A DNA stretch of 64,000 nt from IMG/VR virus record IMGVR_UViG_3300005340_000038, positions 1 to 64,000 of that record; one strand, given 5' to 3'. The DNA is from a virus. Below, one piece after another: positions 56,777 through 64,000 of the stretch. The notes beneath the pieces were generated by a model. The model saw nothing but the letters and a program-made list of their open reading frames with translations, searched no databases and was not told the origin of the DNA. Positions within the stretch are counted from its first letter, which is position 1. Every line of letters begins with the position of its first letter. The position numbers and the translations under genes were made by a program.

Positions 56777-57170
56777 TCCATGTTGCCATCATATAGTGCC
56801 CTTATCTCAGGTTGCATCCGTGCTAGGTCGGTTGGCGCTTGCCTAGCACGGTACTCGGTGGGTGGATTGGTTACCCACCCACCGGGGCGCGTATTCATAA
56901 ATCACATTTTTACATTATAGTATAGCGGATTTGTCATTGACTTTCTATATTTTGACTTTTAAATGGTTAAAATAAAGTCACCTTGTCCCTGTAGATTACA
57001 GAATAGACGTGAGATATAGCAGAGATGACGTGATTACGCGCATAGGACACAAATCAGAATAGGGGTATGAGGGGGCAGGCTCTTACATAACGCGCATATA
57101 AGGGGAGGCCAGTCTTTACAGTGATTCGTGTGGCTGGCAGACCCGCGTGGGGCCTGCCCCTTGGGGTGGG
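56777..57170. other. 394-bp regulatory gap with two hairpins and AT-rich core
   Basis: No gene seen. GTGCTAGG/CCTAGCAC (56819-56849) and GGTGGGT/ACCCACC (56856-56881) are stem-loops. A strongly AT-rich stretch around 56900-56990 holds a rightward TTGACT box with only a weak -10 and, on the - strand, a TATAAT without a matching -35. A GGCAG...CTGCC hairpin (57133-57160) follows the MazG-like gene. Confidence 0.45.
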
Positions 57171-57860
57171 TTAGTAGCGTTTATTCCCGTGCCGTATCGG
57201 GCGAGACTTGTTGTACTCGTGCTTGGCGACGATGGCTTCGGCGAGGGGGTAGCCGCGTAGTTGGGCTATGGCCATGATGCTTAATGCTAAATTAGCCAAG
57301 TTTGATACAAAATTCGCCCCTCGCCAGTCACCAATATAGCCTGATGTTATCATGCAATGATTGAGACGAATTATTAATGTTGCCTGCACATCAAGATCAT
57401 CCTGATAATCTAGGCTCGGCATATAGACAGGCTCATTTAGAAAATGGAATAAATCTACCGTGTCGGTTAGCCTGCTGTAAGCTTCGATGAATGGGCAGAG
57501 ATCACGCGAGACTAGCTCTTCATCTTCTAAGTTCCTGCCAGCATCCCATCCAAATGTAAGGTTAGCCATTTTTCTACTGAGATCAATGCCGAGATGCGCC
57601 GCCATGTCCATAATGCGGATTATCGTATCCGCTAGCTCTTCGTGTATTCCCTGAAAATCGGGTATATGCTCAGACGGCCCAGGCTTACGTATCGCCTCCA
57701 CTCCCTCGCCTAAACACTCGCTAGCGATCAGCATCAGCAGCCCATAAACCGAACGAGGTTGATCCCACCACCCCTTAGCTTTAGCTAGCTCGTGTACATC
57801 ATGGCTCATACGGTCAAACGCTACGGCGAAATCGACACAGACTTGGAGCAGATCAGTCAT
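57171..57860 (-). CDS. MazG-like nucleotide pyrophosphohydrolase, two lobes
   Basis: 229 residues. First lobe has LLMLIASECLGEGVEAIRKPG and IHEELADTIIRIMDMAAHLGI, the ExxE and ExxD metal-binding helices. The C-terminus ends KHEYNKSRPIRHGNKRY, the usual close of phage MazG-like proteins. The second lobe lacks the acidic set, so it is likely structural. It may hydrolyse non-canonical NTPs or alarmones. Expressed from its own leftward promoter at 57.9 kb. Confidence 0.75.
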   Translation of the reverse strand: MTDLLQVCVDFAVAFDRMSHDVHELAKAKGWWDQPRSVYGLLMLIASECLGEGVEAIRKPGPSEHIPDFQGIHEELADTIIRIMDMAAHLGIDLSRKMANLTFGWDAGRNLEDEELVSRDLCPFIEAYSRLTDTVDLFHFLNEPVYMPSLDYQDDLDVQATLIIRLNHCMITSGYIGDWRGANFVSNLANLALSIMAIAQLRGYPLAEAIVAKHEYNKSRPIRHGNKRY

Positions 57861-57885
57861 TGAGTACCTCCTATTTATAGCAAAC

Positions 57886-57932
57886 TTGACATAAATCTGA
57901 TATTTGACTACTATTCTACACTATCATATAGA
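57886..57932 (+). promoter_or_regulatory. Two overlapping rightward promoters
   Basis: TTGACA-17-TACTAT (57886-57914) and TTGACT-17-TATAGA (57904-57932). Both face the MucR-like gene. A leftward promoter overlaps them, so this is a divergent control region. Confidence 0.6.
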
Positions 57933-57941
57933 CTAGATCAA
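57913..57941 (-). promoter_or_regulatory. Leftward promoter of the MazG-like gene
   Basis: TTGATC (57936-57941, -) and TAGAAT (57913-57918) with a 17-base spacer. Confidence 0.6.
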
Positions 57942-57981
57942 TCGTGTATATGCTATTAGTTAACACTAAGGAGGCTCACTT

Positions 57982-58488
57982 ATGTCTCAGTCCGTTCTTG
58001 AAATGGCAAAAGACTTGACCGCAGCGCTTATCAACTCAGGTCAATTGACATGCGATACGATGCCAGGGAGTTTACAATCCACCTACATCATATTGGCCGA
58101 GATCGATTACAGAGAGAAGAACCCCGCACCAAAGGCTGAAGCCGTGGCGCCTCAAGCCTCGGCGCAGAGTTGGCGGCAAAGCATTCATAAGCACACCATT
58201 ACCTGCCTCGTGTGTGGGCAGGACTTTAAACAGCTATCCGTGAGGCACCTAGAGACTCATGGCCTCGATAGCAAGAGTTACCGCGACCAGTTTGGCATCC
58301 CCCGCACGCAACATCTGGCGGCGAGAGCCACGACGCAGAGGCGCCAGGAAGTAGCGCAGGCGATACAGCCCTGGAAGCGAACCCCGAGATACATCCAGTC
58401 CCTCCGTAATAGAGACAACGGCACGGTAGCGGCAGAAGACGAACGTGCTACACCGCGGCGGCGCGGGCGTAAGGCGGTTGCGGTGTAA
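57982..58488 (+). CDS. MucR/Ros-family zinc-finger regulator
   Basis: 168 residues. N-terminal helix (MSQSVLEMAKDLTAALINSG), then the Ros/MucR zinc finger TCLVCGQDFKQLSVRHLETHG with C-x2-C and H-x3-H, GLDSKSYRDQFGIP, and a basic tail (RRRGRKAVAV). MucR-type proteins bind AT-rich DNA and silence genes. Strong site AAGGAGG. Divergent from MazG-like gene over several promoters. Confidence 0.8.
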   Translation: MSQSVLEMAKDLTAALINSGQLTCDTMPGSLQSTYIILAEIDYREKNPAPKAEAVAPQASAQSWRQSIHKHTITCLVCGQDFKQLSVRHLETHGLDSKSYRDQFGIPRTQHLAARATTQRRQEVAQAIQPWKRTPRYIQSLRNRDNGTVAAEDERATPRRRGRKAVAV

Positions 58489-58518
58489 GTCGTATTGGCA
58501 GAAAGAGCGGAGGTGGAT

Positions 58519-58803
58519 ATGCCTGAGAAGGACGAATTGGTTAATCTCGTTCAAGTCATTAGAGACAATCCCGGATGTATCGCGACTATTGATAATGATT
58601 GTTGGTGGATAAATCCAGCTCCTCCGAAGCCTACAGAAGAAATGGATGATGAGGAATTTGAGCAGTGGCATGGAAACATCATTGCCCATTCTGATGGAAT
58701 AATTCCACTAGGGGATGATGGATATGGCTCTGGCCGATGTTACGGCGGTGATATATTACAAGCCCTGGCAATGATCGTCGGCATTGAAATACGTAGCGTT
58801 TAA
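58519..58803 (+). CDS. Hypothetical acidic protein
   Basis: 94 residues from MPEKDELVNLVQVIRDNPGC (GGAGGTGG upstream). Contains IATIDNDCWWINPAPPKP and GDDGYGSGRCYGGDILQALAM. No family recognised. Followed by a strong terminator. Confidence 0.55.
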   Translation: MPEKDELVNLVQVIRDNPGCIATIDNDCWWINPAPPKPTEEMDDEEFEQWHGNIIAHSDGIIPLGDDGYGSGRCYGGDILQALAMIVGIEIRSV

Positions 58804-58853
58804 TTACAAACGGGCGTATAATCTGAGTCGGGTTCTGTATGGTTGGCAGGGTT

Positions 58854-58889
58854 AAAACCCCGAGTTGCCGTTTGGTGATTCGGGGTTTT
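58854..58889. terminator. Bidirectional rho-independent terminator
   Basis: AAAACCCCGA (58854-58863) pairs with TCGGGGTTTT (58880-58889), giving a T-run on both strands. It separates the rightward 57.98-58.8 kb genes from the leftward block at 58.9-60.2 kb. Confidence 0.85.
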
Positions 58890-58898
58890 GTATTGGAG

Positions 58899-59025
58899 CT
58901 AGTAACGCTTCTGGAAAATGTTTCCTACTAGATCAACAGCGCAAGCTCCTATTATGCCTAGCAGGATCACAGTACCTAGCCAAATCCAGAATGAGCTAAA
59001 AAATGAATTGTAATACGCCTAGCAT
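58899..59025 (-). pseudogene. Micro membrane protein with homopolymer frameshift
   Basis: ATG at 59025 follows AGGAGAGAGGT and reads MLGVLQFIF, then hits TAG at a run of six T. Removing one T continues in frame as SSFWIWLGTVILLGIIGACA and ends GNIFQKRY at 58899, one membrane helix. An indel, a +1 shift or a sequencing error are possible. It overlaps the gene upstream by 7 bases. Confidence 0.45.
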
Positions 59026-59366
59026 ACCTCTCTCCTGATTCCTATCAACTCCTGAGTCACTAGCCGCACGATGTCTCTATGCCCCTGCTCGGCGTCCTCC
59101 CATGTCGAATACCGGCGCGTGTATTGCTCGTCAATCTCGGTGATAAACTCGGCCGCATCTCGCCTATCCTGGTGCCTAAATACGTCAGTGCGGAAGATAT
59201 CAGGCGACACACCGACGAACACGGTACTGACCTCGACCTTGCCGAATATGTAATGCTTGGCGACGATGAGGTGCTTAATGTGCGTCTCGCTGCGCCAGGT
59301 TAGATGGCGATCCATATCCGGCTCTTCTAGCACGGTGCGCCCGTCAGGGGCGAGGATGTAGTACAT
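59019..59366 (-). CDS. Hypothetical protein
   Basis: 115 residues, MYYILAPDGRTVLEEPDMDR, then RRDAAEFITEIDEQYTRRYSTWEDAEQGHRDIV, an (in part) Trp/Asp-rich helical pattern, ending RREVC. Frequent phage-type hypothetical; no function known. Confidence 0.55.
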   Translation of the reverse strand: MYYILAPDGRTVLEEPDMDRHLTWRSETHIKHLIVAKHYIFGKVEVSTVFVGVSPDIFRTDVFRHQDRRDAAEFITEIDEQYTRRYSTWEDAEQGHRDIVRLVTQELIGIRREVC

Positions 59367-59375
59367 AGATTGCTC

Positions 59376-59615
59376 CTATAGGCCAAGCTGATGGCCGCAC
59401 GTCACCCACCACCCATGGAACATGGACTTAAACGCCTCCGTGAAGTCGAGTGACCCATCTTCCCAGGGCGGACATTCCAGTTGTGACGCATCGCGGAGAT
59501 AGGCGTATGCCGAGAGCTGCGGATTGTCGTCTAGGAACCGGGCGAGGATAGCCTTCTGTCGGTCGTCGTAGAACTGCGAGAGTCGCAAGGCGCGGCGAGT
59601 GTCTTCTAGGGTCAT
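59376..59615 (-). CDS. Small hypothetical helical protein
   Basis: 79 residues from MTLEDTRRALRLSQF (AAAGGA 9 bases upstream). Basic/acidic helix pairs (DDRQKAILARFLDDNPQL). A longer frame would start 13 codons earlier without a site. Confidence 0.5.
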   Translation of the reverse strand: MTLEDTRRALRLSQFYDDRQKAILARFLDDNPQLSAYAYLRDASQLECPPWEDGSLDFTEAFKSMFHGWWVTCGHQLGL

Positions 59616-59663
59616 GGCGTGGTTCCTTTGTATAGTAGGTACGGATAAAGACATTTATCGGGA

Positions 59664-59984
59664 CTAATTATCGCGTGTGGGTTCTTCCAGATCGTCAATG
59701 AGCCTGATCGTTTCTTCGATGCACTCGATATTGTGAGCATAGTTTTGCTCGATGTCTTCACGCTGTACCATAGCCTCATGGTGGAGTATCGCCCTAGCGG
59801 ACTTGAACGAATCACAGAAGACATGCCCCATCTTGTAGAGCCGCGTATATACGCCGCGTTGGTGGCTAATGCTCTCGACTAGAAATTTCTCATTGTCTTC
59901 ATCGATGACACGGTAAACGCGGACTTGAGGATCGCTACTAAGCAGTATTGGTACATATATGATACGGGCCGTGGATTGGGTCAT
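59664..59984 (-). CDS. Hypothetical protein
   Basis: 106 residues, MTQSTARIIYVPILLSSDPQ, with a helical acidic C-terminus (EETIRLIDDLEEPTRDN). ATGA overlap with the Xre gene, so co-translated with the repressor. Confidence 0.5.
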   Translation of the reverse strand: MTQSTARIIYVPILLSSDPQVRVYRVIDEDNEKFLVESISHQRGVYTRLYKMGHVFCDSFKSARAILHHEAMVQREDIEQNYAHNIECIEETIRLIDDLEEPTRDN

Positions 59985-60223
59985 AGTTTGTTGTCCTTAA
60001 ATTCATCGCTATTCCCAGCCAGATAATCCAGGGAGACATCTAGAGCCTTTGCTATCTGGCATATTATAGAGAACCCTGGGTCTTTTGTCTTCCCTCGCAT
60101 AATAGAGCTTAGACTTGTGCGAGAAATATGGATTTGTGACGCTAAATCCTGTTGCTTGATGCCCTTCTCGAACATAGCTAACCTAATCCTATACCCCAAA
60201 TTGGGGATGCTGTTTTCTGTCAT
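59981..60223 (-). CDS. Xre-family repressor
   Basis: 80 residues from MTENSIPNLGYRIRLAMFEKG. HTH: IKQQDLASQIHISRTSLSSIMRG (in part), FSIICQIAKALDVSLDYLAGN. Own leftward promoter upstream (60273-60301), and rightward genes diverge, so this is a probable switch or immunity repressor for the right arm. Confidence 0.8.
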   Translation of the reverse strand: MTENSIPNLGYRIRLAMFEKGIKQQDLASQIHISRTSLSSIMRGKTKDPGFSIICQIAKALDVSLDYLAGNSDEFKDNKL

Positions 60224-60272
60224 TATTCTCTTTCTATGTAACGCCATAGAGCACCAATCTATCACAGGCATG

Positions 60273-60301
60273 ATGATAACAGAAAAATAATGTAATCGCA
60301 A
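60273..60301 (-). promoter_or_regulatory. Leftward promoter of the Xre gene
   Basis: TTGCGA (60296-60301, -) and TATCAT (60273-60278) with a 17-base spacer. A weaker rightward TATGCT -10 lies in the same gap near 60352, facing the 60412 gene. Confidence 0.55.
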
Positions 60302-60411
60302 CATATGAGATGCAGGATTTATTTTTGTCTTGTATTCTTGTCCCAATGTGCTATGCTTAGGTCACTCATGGGCAAGAGCGGGATGAGGAAACCAAAAGAG
60401 GAGCTACTCAG

Positions 60412-60627
60412 ATGGCCGACCAAACTCAAAAGACCGACGCGCAGAAGATGTTCGATTCGCGTATGAACGTTGTCCGCAATACGTTAGAAGATATCGCCAT
60501 TGCGCTAGATGCCCTAGAAGAAGAGCAATACGACAACCCGCAGAATTGGGGTATCGTGGCGATGCTGAACCGCCTGCAAGAGAAACTCGCAGAAGTATGC
60601 GATGAGGCTGATGGGTTTCTGGGGTAA
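60412..60627 (+). CDS. Small acidic hypothetical protein
   Basis: 71 residues, MADQTQKTDAQKMFDSRMNV, helical and acidic (LDALEEEQYDNPQNW). GAGGAG upstream. First rightward gene after the Xre divergence. Confidence 0.55.
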   Translation: MADQTQKTDAQKMFDSRMNVVRNTLEDIAIALDALEEEQYDNPQNWGIVAMLNRLQEKLAEVCDEADGFLG

Positions 60628-60655
60628 TCATAACGTCAAGATAGGAGACACCACA

Positions 60656-60853
60656 ATGGCACACGCAGCGCACGCAGAACAAAAACTCGACGCGATCATA
60701 GCGAGCCGTAGCGCCGCGCAGCTTAAAGAGATGGCGCGGCTACTCAATACGAACTATGCGACAGATGCCGATATCGTCATGGAGAAAGTGCTAGAGGCAC
60801 TAGAGGGACGGATGGATGAGGCGGCGTATGTAGCGTTCTGTGATGGGCTATAA
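60656..60853 (+). CDS. Small helical hypothetical protein
   Basis: 65 residues from MAHAAHAEQKLDAIIA (AGGAG 8 bases upstream). Reads as two or three helices (RSAAQLKEMARLLNTNY, DIVMEKVLEALEGRM). Function unknown. Confidence 0.55.
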   Translation: MAHAAHAEQKLDAIIASRSAAQLKEMARLLNTNYATDADIVMEKVLEALEGRMDEAAYVAFCDGL

Positions 60854-60891
60854 TTGATCTGGCGCGATAGCAAAACACGGGAGAATGAGCT

Positions 60892-61416
60892 ATGGGTTTA
60901 GACATGTATCTCAATAGAAGAATATTCCTATGGGGCGACGAGAGGAAAAATCTAAAAATAACAGGCTTAAGAAGAGAAATACGGACTGATAAGGTCAGCT
61001 ATATAATTGAGGAGATAGGCTATTGGAGAAAAGCTAATGCTATCCACAAATGGTTTGTCGACAATGTCCAGGGAGGCAATGACGATTGCGAGAGATATAA
61101 CGTATCAGCGAGGGATATGAGAGGACTATTAGAAACTGTAAATAGGGTTTTGGAAAGTTCAGAATTAGTAGATGGTGATGTTCACACTGGCACAAGGTAT
61201 CATGCATCAGGTGAAGTGGAGGAACTTATTGAGAAGGGTAAGATCATAAAAGACCCAACAGTCGCTAAAGTATTGCTACCTAGCTCTAGCGGGTTCTTCT
61301 TCGGTAGCGATGATTATGATGAATATTACTATGAGCAACTTATAAAAACGAAGGAAATTCTAGAGCAGGCGTTGGAAAATGATGAGGATTACTATGAGTA
61401 TCATTCAGACTGGTAG
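60892..61416 (+). CDS. Conserved phage protein, unknown function
   Basis: 174 residues: MGLDMYLNRRIFLWG, then IGYWRKANAIHKWFVDNVQGGNDDCERY and LPSSSGFFFGSDDYDEYYYEQL (each quoted in part). The plan matches a family common in phages and without known function. AT-rich composition. Confidence 0.75.
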   Translation: MGLDMYLNRRIFLWGDERKNLKITGLRREIRTDKVSYIIEEIGYWRKANAIHKWFVDNVQGGNDDCERYNVSARDMRGLLETVNRVLESSELVDGDVHTGTRYHASGEVEELIEKGKIIKDPTVAKVLLPSSSGFFFGSDDYDEYYYEQLIKTKEILEQALENDEDYYEYHSDW

Positions 61417-61457
61417 AGACTCACGATATTACCGGATTCAGACTATGGATATACATT

Positions 61458-61697
61458 ATGATAAATAGACATGTTAAGGATATACTAGAATCAAATAATA
61501 CTAGTGAAATTGATAGTATATTACTAGAATATGTTTATACTCATCATAACGTTTCTATGAAAAAAGAGGAGAATAGACGGTACACTTCTTTGGCAAAAGA
61601 TATTAACGATGGTGTTTTGGATGAAATGATTAGGGCAGCGAGAGCAAGAATTAGTGATCTAAAAAGAGAGATACAAGCATTTGCTGATGGACTATAG
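61458..61697 (+). CDS. Small hypothetical protein
   Basis: 79 residues: MINRHVKDILESNNTSEIDS, then a helical tail (ARARISDLKREIQAFADGL). AT-rich like the gene before it. No strong ribosome site. Confidence 0.5.
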   Translation: MINRHVKDILESNNTSEIDSILLEYVYTHHNVSMKKEENRRYTSLAKDINDGVLDEMIRAARARISDLKREIQAFADGL

Positions 61698-61707
61698 GAG
61701 ACAACTC

Positions 61708-61908
61708 ATGCGACAACTCACCCTAGACCACCTAAATTGCCTGCCGAATTGGATGTCGGCTGATGATATCGCTAGCCTATTGCGCATCGGCAAGTTACGC
61801 ACCCGTCTCATCATGTGGCGGAATTTCGATGGATGCGAGAGAGTCTCTAGGCCGACATTCGCCAAATGGGTGATGCGGAGTCGGTACTTTCAGCCAATTC
61901 AATACTAA
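61708..61908 (+). CDS. Small HTH-like protein
   Basis: 66 residues from MRQLTLDHLNCLPNW (AGGAG 7 bases upstream). MSADDIASLLRIGKLRTRLIMWRNF reads as an HTH (in part), with basic ends. Possible regulator. Confidence 0.5.
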   Translation: MRQLTLDHLNCLPNWMSADDIASLLRIGKLRTRLIMWRNFDGCERVSRPTFAKWVMRSRYFQPIQY

Positions 61909-61917
61909 GGAAGCAAA

Positions 61918-62577
61918 ATGAAAGAGTATCATAAAATCCAAACTCTTTGGGCGCGAGAGAGTGCTAAGCCACACAATATGATCCTGGGTGAATTTGCCTT
62001 ACCTGAGTTTGAGGCATTACAAAACATCACATGGGTTGCCACTGAGAAGATTGATGGGACAAATGTCCGCGTATTCTGGGACGGCCATAACGTGTCATTT
62101 GGTGGCAAAACAGACGATGCACAGATGCCTGTATTCCTTTTCGATAGGCTACAGGAGCTATTTGGTGGCGAGGCTAATGCCCAAGTCTTTGAACAGGCAT
62201 TTGGCGAGAGTCAGGTATGTCTTTACGGCGAGGGGTATGGACACAAGATTCAGAAGGTCGGGCATCTCTACGGCGACGTTGACTTTATCCTGTTTGATGT
62301 GCGCGTTGGCGATTGGTGGCTAGAGCGCCGGAACATAGAGGATGTGGCAGGCAAGTTTGATATCGACATTGTACCGATTGTCGAAGAAGGGACATTATAC
62401 GAGCTGAGTGATCTCGTTAAGCACGGGTTCCCGTCAATGTATGGCGACTTGCTCGCAGAGGGAATTGTAGCCAAGCCGAAAGTTGAGTTATTTAATCGCA
62501 AAGGAGAACGGATTATCACAAAGCTGAAACATAGGGATTTTGTTAAGCTGGAACGCCAACAGAAGCATAATGGGTAG
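61918..62577 (+). CDS. RNA ligase (Rnl2-like)
   Basis: 219 residues. EKIDGTN (nucleotidyl-Lys44), FGGKTD, YGEGYGHKIQ, DFILFDVR (motif III-IIIa), EGIVAKP (motif IV) and IITKLKH (motif V) match nucleotidyltransferase-type RNA ligases of the Rnl2 group. Likely reseals tRNAs cut by host anticodon nucleases. Length is short, without a C-terminal specificity domain. Confidence 0.88.
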   Translation: MKEYHKIQTLWARESAKPHNMILGEFALPEFEALQNITWVATEKIDGTNVRVFWDGHNVSFGGKTDDAQMPVFLFDRLQELFGGEANAQVFEQAFGESQVCLYGEGYGHKIQKVGHLYGDVDFILFDVRVGDWWLERRNIEDVAGKFDIDIVPIVEEGTLYELSDLVKHGFPSMYGDLLAEGIVAKPKVELFNRKGERIITKLKHRDFVKLERQQKHNG

Positions 62578-62591
62578 ATAAGAGGGGCTCT

Positions 62592-62792
62592 ATGCTTTGG
62601 GCTATGATAGTAATAGACATACTACTAATTATGTTGTCTGTGATATTTGGGGTGTTTACCTATTATGAGATAAGATTCCATAGGGCAGTTTGCAGGGTAA
62701 TAGATTCTATCGACGAAATACTAGGTGATATGTATAAAAGCGTAGACAAGATAGAGATGGATGATAAGGGCAAGGAGAATCAAGATGCCTAA
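62592..62792 (+). CDS. Small membrane protein
   Basis: 66 residues: MLWAMIVIDILLIMLSVIFG (helix), then a basic/acidic cytoplasmic tail (VCRVIDSIDEILGDMYKS). AGGGG upstream. Confidence 0.55.
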   Translation: MLWAMIVIDILLIMLSVIFGVFTYYEIRFHRAVCRVIDSIDEILGDMYKSVDKIEMDDKGKENQDA

Positions 62793-63165
62793 CCCAACCA
62801 CCGCCCCCGATGCGATGGACGCATGGTTTAGCCACCCGTCAGCCCAACCCAACGCACCCATGCCGCAAACGCGCGGCTGCGATCTCGGTGGCGAGCGGTA
62901 CTTTCGCCCGTACAACCGACGCGAGGTCCGTGATATGCACCTCATGCAGGGCGATAATACCCACGGATGGCGCATCCTCGACACCAACCGCGTGCTGATA
63001 GCCCAGGATGAGCGGAGAGATGGAAGGGGGATGAAGCGTTTGTATAGGTATCCCGCGACTGAGACAAGGAAGCAAAGTTGGAGTATTATGGGGGATGACG
63101 ATAGGCTAATCTCGTGCGTGGCGTGGGATGAGGCGCAGGCGATTGGGTGGTTCGAGAGGGCATAG
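62785..63165 (+). CDS. Hypothetical protein
   Basis: 126 residues from MPNPTTAPDAMDAWFSHPSA (AAGGAG 9 bases upstream). Middle HGWRILDTNRVLIAQDERRD and an acidic/aromatic end (VAWDEAQAIGWFERA). No family recognised. Confidence 0.5.
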   Translation: MPNPTTAPDAMDAWFSHPSAQPNAPMPQTRGCDLGGERYFRPYNRREVRDMHLMQGDNTHGWRILDTNRVLIAQDERRDGRGMKRLYRYPATETRKQSWSIMGDDDRLISCVAWDEAQAIGWFERA

Positions 63166-63176
63166 GAGAGCGAGCG

Positions 63177-63266
63177 ATGCAAGATGAATACTATGACAAC
63201 CGGCTGGCGATACTGATTGCGGTACTTGTGGTGATTGGGGTAGCGATGATGATCGTTTCGTGGTAG
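63177..63266 (+). CDS. 29-residue micro membrane protein
   Basis: MQDEYYDNRLAILIAVLVVI then GVAMMIVSW. GGAGAG 7-12 bases upstream. One membrane helix; very like the three micro proteins near 52 kb in plan. Confidence 0.5.
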   Translation: MQDEYYDNRLAILIAVLVVIGVAMMIVSW

Positions 63267-63275
63267 GAGGCAATC

Positions 63276-63500
63276 ATGGCCGTATTTATCGAATTGACGT
63301 TGGCTGAGGACATCGGGCTAATGGATTTTAAGGGCGGATCACCTATCACCGTCAATGCTGAATACGTGATGTATGTGCATATCGACAGCAAGAATAGGAC
63401 GCATGTCACGATGCAGGACGGCTATCTTCTGATCGTGCAGGAGCGATATGACCATGTGTGCCGGTTGGTTTGTGGGGCAGTACAGCATAGAGTGGACTAG
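63276..63500 (+). CDS. FlbD-like small protein
   Basis: 74 residues: MAVFIELTLAEDIGLMD, SPITVNAEYVMYVHIDSKNR, THVTMQDGYLLIVQERYDHV. The FlbD-like pattern (I-VNAE-I-V ... T-V-M-DG--L-V-E) is present. In flagella FlbD-like proteins are regulators; in phages the role is unknown. AGGAGG upstream. Confidence 0.6.
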   Translation: MAVFIELTLAEDIGLMDFKGGSPITVNAEYVMYVHIDSKNRTHVTMQDGYLLIVQERYDHVCRLVCGAVQHRVD

Positions 63501-63612
63501 GGTGCCAAAATGTTGGCAGGGGTGAGGGCTTTTTTATTTGCCGTGCGTTGGTATTATTTTAGGGCTATAATAGTATTAAGGTCTATGGATAATGCATGGA
63601 TGGGAGGAAGCC

Positions 63613-64000
63613 ATGATCATTGTCTGCGGCGGAACGAAAGGGGGTAGCGGGAAGACAACCGTATGCACGAATCTTGCCGTCATGCGAGCAATTGACGGCA
63701 GAGATGTGCTGCTTGTAGACGCAGATGAACAAGGGAGCAGTACCCTATTCAGCACCCAGAGGAGGCAGGACTATGGGGATAAGGCAGGGTATACGTCCAT
63801 CGTACTGAGTGAAGAGAGGGTACGTACTGAAGTCTTGGCCATGCGTCATAAGTTTGACGACATCTTGATTGACACGGGCGGTAGGGATTCAAAGTCACAG
63901 AGGGCTGCAATTTCGATAGCTGACCTGTTAGTCATTCCGTTCAAGCCGAGTTCACTTGATATATGGACGCTCGAGAATAATCAGAAGGTCATAGACGACA
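63613..64000 (+). CDS. ParA-type ATPase (partial)
   Basis: The first 129 codons; cut by the right edge. MIIVCGGTKGGSGKTTVCTN has the deviant Walker A KGGxGKTT; LLVDADEQGSS and DDILIDTGGRDS are further ParA motifs. Good ribosome site GGGAGGAAG. A TATAAT box lies upstream near 63568. ParA moves DNA along the nucleoid, so plasmid-like maintenance is possible. ParB-like proteins lie at 14.5 and 50.4 kb. Confidence 0.85.
   Translation, partial: MIIVCGGTKGGSGKTTVCTNLAVMRAIDGRDVLLVDADEQGSSTLFSTQRRQDYGDKAGYTSIVLSEERVRTEVLAMRHKFDDILIDTGGRDSKSQRAAISIADLLVIPFKPSSLDIWTLENNQKVIDD

Noticed and set aside
1-64000. tRNA or rRNA genes
   Set aside because: No cloverleaf or rRNA-like stretch was noticed by eye; a tRNAscan run would settle it.

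Overview
The window is a contiguous piece of a tailed double-stranded DNA phage (HK97-fold capsid, HK97-type protease, gp6/gp10-type neck proteins), probably a siphovirus-like phage of a Gram-negative bacterium. The host type is inferred from a phage-encoded sigma-54 activator, a MucR/Ros-type zinc-finger regulator, Sec signal peptides with AxA cleavage sites, and strong AGGAGG ribosome sites. Both ends are open: the left edge cuts a gp10-like neck gene and the right edge cuts a ParA gene. No DNA polymerase, integrase, tape-measure or tail-tube gene is visible. A gp3-type recombination directionality factor, Xre-type repressors with operators and ParA point to a temperate or phage-plasmid life style (inference).

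Layout. Genes from 1 to 48.3 kb run almost entirely leftward (- strand). Read in transcription order (right to left) they are: a divergent promoter/operator switch at 47.5 kb; a replication and small-gene block (47.4-35.0 kb) with a replication initiator carrying an iteron origin, a primase-helicase, two nuclease/helicase-methylase genes, a MepA-like lysin, and candidate anti-defence genes; a large exported/adhesin block (35.0-15.6 kb) with five proteins carrying Sec signal peptides and beta-helix, lyase, FN3 and LamG-like domains, a protein with an almost exact 20-residue repeat, holin-like genes and dTMP kinase; a DNA-modification pair (tandem ParB domains plus TET-associated glycosyltransferase, 15.6-13.6 kb); then packaging and head genes (TerS, TerL, portal-MuF fusion, protease, capsid, decoration-like pair, connectors). 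A small regulatory cassette with its own repressor, operators and divergent promoters sits between portal and protease (6.6-9.2 kb).

From 48.3 to 64 kb most genes run rightward and look like early genes: an unknown 204-residue protein, a DGQHR/ParB-like protein, three micro membrane proteins, a gp3-type RDF, a VRR-NUC nuclease, a sigma-54 enhancer-binding protein, zinc-ribbon proteins, a MucR-like regulator, RNA ligase and ParA. Three leftward patches interrupt this arm (56.2-57.9 kb and 58.9-60.2 kb, plus the GNAT-like gene at 47.6-48.3 kb). The gene-poor stretches at 48.6-49.4 and 50.0-50.4 kb hold nine degenerate arrays with a strict 5-bp phase (NGCNN units), the most unusual non-coding structure here.

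How the parts may work together (inference): the 47.5 kb switch decides between leftward replication/late and rightward early transcription; the sigma-54 activator may redirect host RpoN polymerase; replication starts at palindromic iterons inside the initiator gene; DNA may be glycosylated on modified bases; and the infected cell exports a set of beta-helix proteins whose genes are embedded among the virion genes.
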